From Rhodothermus bifroesti (lineage in GTDB: Bacteria > Bacteroidota > Rhodothermia > Rhodothermales > Rhodothermaceae): DNA of 64,000 nucleotides. A program made the position numbers and the translations under genes. Positions 38,011 to 47,479 of this stretch are shown here, one piece after another. The stretch covers positions 674,147-738,146 of the forward strand of contig NZ_JAGKTL010000002.1 of assembly GCF_017908595.1 (NCBI RefSeq), read 5' to 3'. The notes beneath the pieces were generated by a model, which saw nothing but the letters and a program-made list of their open reading frames with translations, was not told the DNA's origin and ran no database searches. Position 1 is the first letter of the stretch; every line of letters starts with the position of its first letter.

Positions 38011-38070
38011 CAACAGAACCGAATCGCTTTCGCAACGTAAACATTTCGTGAACACTGAAGCGGCGCACTC

Positions 38071-38625
38071 ATGCCGGAACGCTACGAGACGTTCGACGAT
38101 CTGGGCACGCTGCACCACATCCGCTACCAGGTTGCATGGACGGTTGCCCTTACGCTAATAGGTCTGGTAAGCGGATTGGTACTGCTGGGGCTTACGCGTC
38201 AACACACCCCAGCCGATTTGCTAATTGCCGGTCTGCTCTGCATCAGTTGGGGCATACTGGCCGCGTGGGCAGCCTTGCGCCTCCACCGGCTACAACAACT
38301 CTTTTGGCGCATCACGTTTTCTGACACAGCAATCACCGGCTACGACTACAGCCGTCACGCCCACACGATCGGGTGGCATGCCATAGAACGTTTGGAACTC
38401 ACGGATCAGGATTTACGCCTGCATACCGAAAATGGCCGCCAGTTGATTATCCCAAACTATCATGCCGCTTTTCCCGTTTTAGGTCGAATCTTGATCGACT
38501 GGGCAGAACGCACAGGATGCCCGCTATACTTGAATGGCCAACCTTTTGAAGCAATTAATATCCGTAGCTTTCTAGCTTTACCACCCGATATTACATTGCC
38601 GGCCGACTCGGCCAGTACTTCTTGA
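38071..38625 (+). CDS. Membrane protein with PH-like cytoplasmic domain
   Basis: A 184-residue protein I cannot name. Two hydrophobic segments (about 24-44 VAWTVALTLIGLVSGLVLLG and 50-70 IAGLLCISWGILAAWAALRL) are followed by a beta-rich domain (ITFSDTAITGYDYSRHAHTIGW to RQLIIPNYHAAF) with the pattern of bacterial PH/YcxB domains. It starts 60 bases after paaZ and partly overlaps the long frame of the next DUF454 gene, so the two may be co-transcribed. Function unknown. Confidence 0.75.
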   Translation: MPERYETFDDLGTLHHIRYQVAWTVALTLIGLVSGLVLLGLTRQHTPADLLIAGLLCISWGILAAWAALRLHRLQQLFWRITFSDTAITGYDYSRHAHTIGWHAIERLELTDQDLRLHTENGRQLIIPNYHAAFPVLGRILIDWAERTGCPLYLNGQPFEAINIRSFLALPPDITLPADSASTS

Positions 38626-38702
38626 GCGCATTTCAAAAACAGGTGAGAACGGTCGCTGTGGTGCAGCGTTGTGCTTTACCAAACAAAGACACGGTAGCGC
38701 CT

Positions 38703-39098
38703 ATGCGGGTTGTTTGGCTAGGAAGTGGTCTGGTGTGCACTGGTTTGGGCTTTCTTGGGATTATCCTGCCCATTGTGCCAGCCACACCCTTTTTCTTGCT
38801 GGCTGCTTATGCTTTTGCCCGTAGCAGCCCACGTCTAGAACAGTGGCTGCTGGATCTACCTCGCGTTGGGCCATCCATTCGTGCCTACCGTGCCGGCTTG
38901 GGCATCCCGCGCCGCACCAAGCGCTGGGCTACCCTAATCATTGTACTTTCGCTGATGTTCAGCACTTGGCGCCTGCCGATCCTGGAAGCTAAGCTCCTGG
39001 TACTAGCCTTGGGAGCTGTAGGTCTTTGGTACATCTATCGACGCGTACCCACCCGCGAAGACGTTTTGGCCCAAGGTGCGCGTAGTCACGAGGGCTAA
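38703..39098 (+). CDS. DUF454/YbaN family inner-membrane protein
   Basis: A 131-residue membrane protein. Start MRVVWLGSGLVCTGLGFLGI and the motif PATPFFLLAAYAFARSSPR are characteristic of the YbaN/DUF454 family; two or three membrane segments are visible. The frame is open to a TTG at 38622, but the ATG at 38703 matches the family start. Function of the family is unknown. It ends 9 bases before the convergent deacetylase gene, with a weak hairpin (39090-39122) spanning the junction. Confidence 0.85.
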   Translation: MRVVWLGSGLVCTGLGFLGIILPIVPATPFFLLAAYAFARSSPRLEQWLLDLPRVGPSIRAYRAGLGIPRRTKRWATLIIVLSLMFSTWRLPILEAKLLVLALGAVGLWYIYRRVPTREDVLAQGARSHEG

Positions 39099-39107
39099 AC
39101 CCCAAGG

Positions 39108-40538
39108 CTAATACCAGCCCTCAAGCGCAGATCGCAGATTTACGATACATGCATCTTGTGCAGCAACCTGCTTTAGCGTTTGCGTAAAATGGGTTTTCCA
39201 ACCCGGAAAATCCATTTCATCCCATAGCGTATTGTGCCAGAGTGCCACGCACAGGCCGCCATAACGGCGGCAGTTAGTCAGCAGCGCATCCGTAACCTGA
39301 ATCGCTTCAGGTAGGCTCAGCCCACGTCGAACAAACAGCGTTGACTCCATCATAGCTAAGGGAAACTCCCAAAGCGGCAGTGGGGCATTGGCCTCGATGT
39401 CAAAAAGTTGAAAAGGCAAGCAGGTACCGTGCCGAAATCCTTCATGCTCAGCCCAACCCAAAGAACTATCAATCCGAAACCCAGCAGCAGCAAGCAGCCG
39501 AGGAGTGGTGGGGGTAATCCAGCGCAAGTAATGCGTACGCACCGAAACGAGCGGTTGCTGCAGCCTCTGCGCAAGTCGCTCTTGTTCTCGAAACAGGTGC
39601 TTAGCATGCGTTGCAGCATGATAGCTAGGATGTAAGCCCACTTCCATACCCGCTGCTTCAAGCCGATGCAGCCAATTTTGCAGGTGTCGATCTATCTCAT
39701 AAGGGACATCATAAGCGCTGGTCGCACCGGCTTTCAAAAAAAATGTAGCGCTACCTAGGGGCTGCACTTGTTCCATCATGCCAATCAGGGCTTTGCGGAA
39801 AGGATCTTGCCCGCCCAGCCATGACTGGAGCACCTTGAAGGCGCGCCGGAGTCGCCTAGAAATAGGTTGTTGCAATTGACCGCGCAGCAAATACCCCCAA
39901 AACTCGCGGTATAGCATGCCGGGTCGCCATTTACGCACGTAGTCGATATCGAACGTTGGGCAAAATGCCCAGCGATGTCCACGCCAGCGGCGCACGCGCA
40001 GCGGTAGACCGTGTTGAGCGAGCTGGATTGCCAATGCCATGCGCGTCGCCTCGACAGGCGGTTGCGTAGCCAAACCCAGCATGGCTTGCAGCGAGTCGGC
40101 ATAGCGCACGCGACCATGCACGTCGCGCGGCCGCAGGACATACTCCTGCCATCCTGAAAGCCAGAAAAACGCAGAGGCTATTGGATCTGCCGCGCCATCG
40201 GGACTTCCGAACAACACAGGCCAGCGCCCTGCCCCAGCGTGCTGCCAGCGTACCCTGCGGGCATCGTAGGGCTGGTAGCCGGCAAAATAGGCCAAGGTAG
40301 TTTCATGCAACGCAACGCTGATTACACCTTTAGGCCAGCTGTTGCCCTCCGGCCCATAGTACAAACCCTGGCCAAGCGCGCGAAGCGTATCCCGATCGAC
40401 CCAGCGTGGGGCCAATCCCAGAGGCAACAGCAGCATGCGAAGGGCATAAGCGGCCTTGGGCAACCAAGCATCTGGCCCTTCAACGCAGCAGGGCAGATAA
40501 CCGACAGTGGGCTTCGGATCGGGCCAAACGTTTGACAT
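39108..40538 (-). CDS. Polysaccharide deacetylase family protein
   Basis: A 476-residue protein with an N-terminal region (residues about 1-190) typical of DUF7033-like proteins and a NodB-type deacetylase fold after it. The likely metal and catalytic residues are in FCPTFDIDYVRKW (D-x-D), EVGLHPSYHAA (H-x3-H) and VRTHYLRW. ALWHNTLWDEMDFPGW near the C-terminus fits the closing motif. It has no signal peptide, so it probably acts in the cytoplasm or on a membrane-linked sugar. It is separated from alaS by 22 bases on the same strand. Confidence 0.82.
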   Translation of the reverse strand: MSNVWPDPKPTVGYLPCCVEGPDAWLPKAAYALRMLLLPLGLAPRWVDRDTLRALGQGLYYGPEGNSWPKGVISVALHETTLAYFAGYQPYDARRVRWQHAGAGRWPVLFGSPDGAADPIASAFFWLSGWQEYVLRPRDVHGRVRYADSLQAMLGLATQPPVEATRMALAIQLAQHGLPLRVRRWRGHRWAFCPTFDIDYVRKWRPGMLYREFWGYLLRGQLQQPISRRLRRAFKVLQSWLGGQDPFRKALIGMMEQVQPLGSATFFLKAGATSAYDVPYEIDRHLQNWLHRLEAAGMEVGLHPSYHAATHAKHLFREQERLAQRLQQPLVSVRTHYLRWITPTTPRLLAAAGFRIDSSLGWAEHEGFRHGTCLPFQLFDIEANAPLPLWEFPLAMMESTLFVRRGLSLPEAIQVTDALLTNCRRYGGLCVALWHNTLWDEMDFPGWKTHFTQTLKQVAAQDACIVNLRSALEGWY

Positions 40539-40560
40539 GCACCAAAGCGTGAAGCAAAGC

Positions 40561-43419
<2,859 letters not shown>

Positions 43420-43529
43420 GGGCAAGTTAACGCTCCTATAGGTCAACTTTCCTTTTAGGACAGCAAGAAACGCTGCATTTGCCGGCCAGGTGCCCGCTGT
43501 TCAAAACTACGTTCATTGCGGCAATGAGC

Positions 43530-44147
43530 CTAACCACGAAAAGCGGGTGACACATAGGGGGAATTTCGCACAAAAAAACGCCAGGGCAGGTCGTTACCAC
43601 GGGAGAGGCCAATCCGACCTGATGTCGCTACAAGGGCATCGGACACAGGCTCACCAGCTGCAAAATACAAAGGTGGACAGGTCAATGGCCTGCGGTGATA
43701 GCGGCCATCGATGTCAAAAGCCATCGTCAGGCGCCCCGGCCCCCCGGTGAGCTCATGCGGACGGCGCGCACGCGGCCGCTGCTTCTGCATAAATGTTAGC
43801 CCTTCCAGGGGCTCCACAGCCCGAATAAGCACAGCGCCACCCACACCTTCAGGTTCAGTGACCACATTCAGTAGCCAGTACATACCGTAGTTTAGGTATA
43901 CATAGGCTGTCCCCGGCGGCGCAAACAGATCATAGGCACGCCCCTGGGGCCGCACCTGACCCGTCTCCGGGTCCACCAAACGCCACCCATGAAAAGCAGG
44001 ATCATCCTGGCGATAAGCCTCAGTCTCTACAATACGTCCTATCAGACGCACGCCACAGGGATGCTCATGCACCAACCATCGCCCCAATAAGTCGCGGGCT
44101 ACTTCGAGCGTTGGACGCGCAAAAAACGTATCCGACAGCCGCTCCAT
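43530..44147 (-). CDS. 3-methyladenine DNA glycosylase (AAG family)
   Basis: Removes alkylated bases and hypoxanthine from DNA. The 205-residue protein matches the eukaryotic-type AAG/Mpg family: ARDLLGRWLVHE, IVETEAYRQDDPAFH (with catalytic Glu), VYLNYGMYWLLNVVTEPEG, VLIRAVEPLEG and ELTGGPGRLTMAF. The frame opens far upstream at 44447, but the ATG at 44147 begins the conserved protein and avoids the divergent TPR gene; 44165 is also possible. Confidence 0.92.
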   Translation of the reverse strand: MERLSDTFFARPTLEVARDLLGRWLVHEHPCGVRLIGRIVETEAYRQDDPAFHGWRLVDPETGQVRPQGRAYDLFAPPGTAYVYLNYGMYWLLNVVTEPEGVGGAVLIRAVEPLEGLTFMQKQRPRARRPHELTGGPGRLTMAFDIDGRYHRRPLTCPPLYFAAGEPVSDALVATSGRIGLSRGNDLPWRFFVRNSPYVSPAFRG

Positions 44148-44220
44148 GGCTGATTTGTCCAACATATTGACTAATTCAATCTGCACGCCTAAACTATGTA
44201 TGCACCATGCAGCCGATCTT

Positions 44221-44790
44221 ATGCTTCGCCAATTGATCGTTCTTGTCGTAGGGTGTTTTGCAGTCCTGACGGTGCTGGCCCAGCCTTCGGACTGGTCAAC
44301 GCTGTTTGTCCAGGCCATGCGCCTCAAGGATGCCGGGCAATTTGACCAAGCCGCACCGCTAGCTGAGCAAGCGTTGGTGCTGGCACAGGCCCAATACGGG
44401 CCCGAAAACCGAAGTGTCGGCTTGGTACTCAACCTTTTGGGCATCATTTATACCGAGCAAGGAAGATACGCAGAAGCCGAGGTCTTTCTCGAGCGTGCGC
44501 TAAGGATCTACGGGAAATGGTTTGGAGAGACATCGCCCGAGCGGGCTGGTGTATTAAATAACCTGGGGCGCCTTTATTTCAAGTGGGGACGCTACGCGCA
44601 TGCCGAAGCAATACTGCAGCAAGCGCTGGCATTTTTTGAGCAGGCTTACGGGCCCCATAGTCACCGCTTGCGCTACTCTTTAGAAAGGTTGTCCGAAGTC
44701 TACCAAGCCATGGGGCGCATCGAAGAAGCCCGGCGTTATGCCGAGCGGGCAGCGCAACTTCCGCCGCCCCCACAGGCATCGCAGCCGTAG
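44221..44790 (+). CDS. Exported tetratricopeptide-repeat protein
   Basis: A 189-residue protein with a signal peptide (MLRQLIVLVVGCFAVLTVLA) and three to four TPRs of the kinesin-light-chain type: AMRLKDAGQFDQAAPLAEQA, LNLLGIIYTEQGRYAEAE and LNNLGRLYFKWGRYAHAEAI. It ends in PPPPQASQP. The ATG at 44221 is chosen since the open frame upstream gives no signal peptide. It is divergent from the glycosylase and abuts the convergent thiolase stop with no gap. Binding partner unknown. Confidence 0.82.
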   Translation: MLRQLIVLVVGCFAVLTVLAQPSDWSTLFVQAMRLKDAGQFDQAAPLAEQALVLAQAQYGPENRSVGLVLNLLGIIYTEQGRYAEAEVFLERALRIYGKWFGETSPERAGVLNNLGRLYFKWGRYAHAEAILQQALAFFEQAYGPHSHRLRYSLERLSEVYQAMGRIEEARRYAERAAQLPPPPQASQP

Positions 44791-45984
44791 CTACCTTAGG
44801 CGCTCAAGGGCCATAGCGGTGCTACCGCCCATACCATGGCAAATCGCGGCCAGACCAAACGTTTTGTCGTGTTGGCGCAGCGCGTGTACAAGCGTTACGA
44901 GAATGCGTGCTCCCGAACAACCGATCGGATGGCCCAGCGCAATAGCCCCACCGTGCACGTTGAGTTTTTCATAGGGCACGCCCAGCAGTCGATGAAACAA
45001 GATATTGTTTAGCGCAAAGGCCTCGTTGTTTTCGAACAGGTCGAAGTCCTCTACATTGCGCCCAATGCGACCCAGCAGTCGACGTACGGCAGGCACCGGC
45101 GCTTCTGGAAAACGCCAAGGTTCTCCAGCAGCCCAGCACCCCCCTAGCAGCCGGGCTATGGGCTTCAGCCCATAGCGTTCAACAGCCGCTCGGCTAGCCA
45201 GCAGAAGCGCCGCGGCACCATCGCTAAGCTGACTGCTGTTGCCGGCCGTAAGTACGCCATCGGGTTTAAAGACCGGGCGCAGTGCCGCTAGCGCCTCGCG
45301 CGTCGTGTCTGGTCGGATGCCTTCGTCCCGATCGAGCATTTTTGTTTCACGGCCTTCGCAGTACGTAAGCGGGACGATCTCTTCCGCAAACGCACAGCGA
45401 GCTGTTGCCTCAGCCGCCCGCTGGTGCGACATCAAAGCGATTTCGTCCAGGGCTTCCCGGGGAACGCCATGTTCGGCAGCTAGACGTTCGGCCTGCTCAC
45501 CCATGGCCTCACCGCTCAGGGGATCTGTCAGGCCATCATAAAGCAGCAAATCGACAAGTTGCTCTGGAGCCCCGAGCAGAAATTTGTATCCCCAACGTGC
45601 CCGAGCCGAAAGGTAAAATCCAGCACCTGACATCGACTCCACGCCACCAGCCAGTAGTAAATCGGCTTCTCCAGCCCGGATCATCGTGGCAGCAGTTAAA
45701 ACACTCATCATACCCGAGGCGCAAACCATATCAACGGCCAGCCCATCTACTGCTTCTGGAATGCCTGCTTTAAGCGCAGCTTGGCGTGGAATGAGCTGGC
45801 CATGCCCACCACGCAGCACATTACCGAAGATGTAGCCATCTAGAGCCTCACCTGCTACACCCGCTCGGGCTAAAGCAGCTTTCATCACCTGAGCAGCCAG
45901 CTCAGCAGGACTGTAACTTTTTAAAGCGCCACCAAACTTTCCAATCGGCGTGCGTACGGCAGCAACGATATAGACTTCTTGCAT
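44791..45984 (-). CDS. Acetyl-CoA acyltransferase (thiolase)
   Basis: Condenses or cleaves acyl-CoA. The 397-residue protein has the active-site Cys in MVCASGMMSV (about 90), NNEAFA, GGAIALGHPIGCSGAR and the C-terminal ICHGMGGSTAMALER, where Met replaces the usual Gly in the CxGGG motif. The true start is the ATG at 45984 (MQEVYIVAAVRTPIGKFGG). The operator-like sequence at 46001-46014 lies 17-30 bases upstream, linking it to the paa/icmF genes. It may act in fatty-acid or ketone-body metabolism. The exact substrate is not clear. Confidence 0.9.
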   Translation of the reverse strand: MQEVYIVAAVRTPIGKFGGALKSYSPAELAAQVMKAALARAGVAGEALDGYIFGNVLRGGHGQLIPRQAALKAGIPEAVDGLAVDMVCASGMMSVLTAATMIRAGEADLLLAGGVESMSGAGFYLSARARWGYKFLLGAPEQLVDLLLYDGLTDPLSGEAMGEQAERLAAEHGVPREALDEIALMSHQRAAEATARCAFAEEIVPLTYCEGRETKMLDRDEGIRPDTTREALAALRPVFKPDGVLTAGNSSQLSDGAAALLLASRAAVERYGLKPIARLLGGCWAAGEPWRFPEAPVPAVRRLLGRIGRNVEDFDLFENNEAFALNNILFHRLLGVPYEKLNVHGGAIALGHPIGCSGARILVTLVHALRQHDKTFGLAAICHGMGGSTAMALERLR

Positions 45985-46000
45985 AACTTGCCACGTCATT

Positions 46001-46014
46001 TGGAAGCGGTTTCA
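46001..46014. promoter_or_regulatory. Candidate acyl-CoA regulon operator, site 6 (thiolase)
   Basis: TGGAAGCGGTTTCA matches the consensus exactly and lies 17 bases upstream of the thiolase start codon. This is far from the paa island and shows that the motif is not confined to it. Confidence 0.6.
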
Positions 46015-46314
46015 AAACACGACCTAAACCGTTCTCTCTTACAGCTTGTTTCTCTTAAGCGCAGATCTTGGCCCTGCTGTGCGCCCACACCTGCCTAAAA
46101 TACCAGAGGCCAGATGACCCACAGTTATTTGCTTTGAAAACTAGCCCAAAGCCAACCTCAGGCACAGGCGCTACTAAACGAAGCCGGTGCCCATACGCAA
46201 TAGCACCACAATGCGTGGGGCAAACGCAGCTCACCTGAAGAGAGGAATCTTGTGTCTCGCTGTTATTTTAGCGCGTACGGCGCAGATAAGCGACCCCTCA
46301 GGTCTTTCTTAGCC

Positions 46315-46344
46315 AAGAAGGCCCAGCAGTAACTGGGCCTTCTT
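46315..46344 (-). terminator. Hairpin terminator after cspA
   Basis: AAGAAGGCCCAG, a 6-base loop, then CTGGGCCTTCTT: a perfect 12-bp stem starting 17 bases after the cspA stop. The T-rich end (TTCTT) is inside the stem rather than after it, so termination is likely but not classic. Confidence 0.7.
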
Positions 46345-46361
46345 GTTTAGACGTTTGCGCT

Positions 46362-46574
46362 TTAGACGTCCAGTCGTTTCACATCGACTGCCTGCAAACC
46401 CTTTGGTGTGCGACGAATTTCAAAGCTAAGCCGCTCACCTTTGCGCAATTCTTCTCCGTAGCCCAGGCCGACTACCGCACTTCGATGTACAAAGACATCT
46501 TCCCCCCCATTCTCTTGTTGGATGAAACCATAACCCTTCTCGGCGCTGAACCATTTGACAATACCCCGAGGCAT
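46362..46574 (-). CDS. Cold-shock domain protein
   Basis: A 70-residue CspA-type RNA chaperone with RNP1 (KGYGFI, about 13-18) and RNP2 (VFVHRS, about 27-32). One cold-shock domain and no extra domains. Like other csp genes it may be regulated by its leader; about 150 bases separate it from the divergent DUF72 gene. Followed by a strong hairpin. Confidence 0.95.
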   Translation of the reverse strand: MPRGIVKWFSAEKGYGFIQQENGGEDVFVHRSAVVGLGYGEELRKGERLSFEIRRTPKGLQAVDVKRLDV

Positions 46575-46727
46575 AACCTAAACCTGTACTGGGGCCGGGA
46601 GTCCTTCGCCCCGCAAAGCCAGAAGTGCGATGCAGTCAACGACGGGCAACCGGCCGGTGGAACAATACTGTGAACAGAAAACTGCAACAGTTAGTTTGCC
46701 TTATGGTTCCTTGCAACAGCTGTTTTG

Positions 46728-47459
46728 ATGCTTGGAAACGTACGCATTGGCACTTCTGGCTGGGCTTACCGGCACTGGCGGGGCGTGTTGTATCCCGCCC
46801 AGCTCCCCCCGCGCCAATGGTTATCCTACTACGCTCAGGAATTCACAACGGTCGAGGTCAACAGCACATTTTACCATATACCCCAACCGACCACCGTGGC
46901 TCACTGGTGCAGCCAGGTACCCGAAGCCTTTCAGTTTGCCCTTAAGGTCAACCGACGCGTTACCCACCAACACCGTCTTCTGGATTGTGCTGACGTGCTT
47001 AAGGCTTTTTTTCAGGCCATTGATCCGCTAAAGACCAACCTTGGGCCTTTGCTGTACCAATTGCCTCCCAGCTTGCAGTGCGACCTCAAGCGCCTTGAAA
47101 CGTTTGCCAGCCAGCTCCCTACCGACTGGCTTCATGCCTTTGAGTTTCGTCACCCAAGCTGGTTCACCCCAGCCGTGCACGCGCTACTGCACCACCATGG
47201 CCTTATTTTCTGTGTGCACGATTGGGCACGTATGGAGGTACCTTCTTGGGCCACCGGACCTGCTGTCTACGTGCGGCTGCACGGCACCACCGGTCGTTAT
47301 GCAGGAGGCTACGCCAAGGCCGCACTGGCACTATGGGCTGAACGCATCCGCCACTGGCAAGCCGAAGGAAAAGCTGTGTACATCTACTTCAACAACGACA
47401 TCGGTGGCCACGCCATACATAATGCCCGCACTTTAAAAGCCCTTTTGACGGCTGGTTGA
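46728..47459 (+). CDS. DUF72 (YecE-like) protein
   Basis: A 243-residue TIM-barrel-like protein of the widespread DUF72 family. The family start RIGTSGWAYRHWRGVLYP and motifs TTVEVNSTFYHIP, FALKVNRRVTH, FEFRHPSWF and VYIYFNNDIGGHA are present. The ATG at 46728 is preceded by an in-frame TTG at 46725. Function unknown for most members. It converges with the SLBB protein gene, 20 bases apart. Confidence 0.9.
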   Translation: MLGNVRIGTSGWAYRHWRGVLYPAQLPPRQWLSYYAQEFTTVEVNSTFYHIPQPTTVAHWCSQVPEAFQFALKVNRRVTHQHRLLDCADVLKAFFQAIDPLKTNLGPLLYQLPPSLQCDLKRLETFASQLPTDWLHAFEFRHPSWFTPAVHALLHHHGLIFCVHDWARMEVPSWATGPAVYVRLHGTTGRYAGGYAKAALALWAERIRHWQAEGKAVYIYFNNDIGGHAIHNARTLKALLTAG

Positions 47460-47479
47460 CGTCACCCATGGGCTCTAGT

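Larger units (their letters stand above)
45985..46361. other. Intergenic stretch between the thiolase and cspA genes
   Basis: Apart from the operator (46001-46014) and the cspA terminator (46315-46344) I recognise nothing here. Small hairpins are present, e.g. GGTGC ... GCACC around 46182-46203, but there is no convincing RNA family signature, open frame, tRNA or promoter. A small RNA is possible. Confidence 0.5.

Noticed and set aside
38019..38032. CCGAATCGCTTTCG after paaZ resembles the operator
   Set aside because: Three of 14 positions differ from the consensus, including the conserved AAGCG core. It is noted as a weak possible seventh site only.
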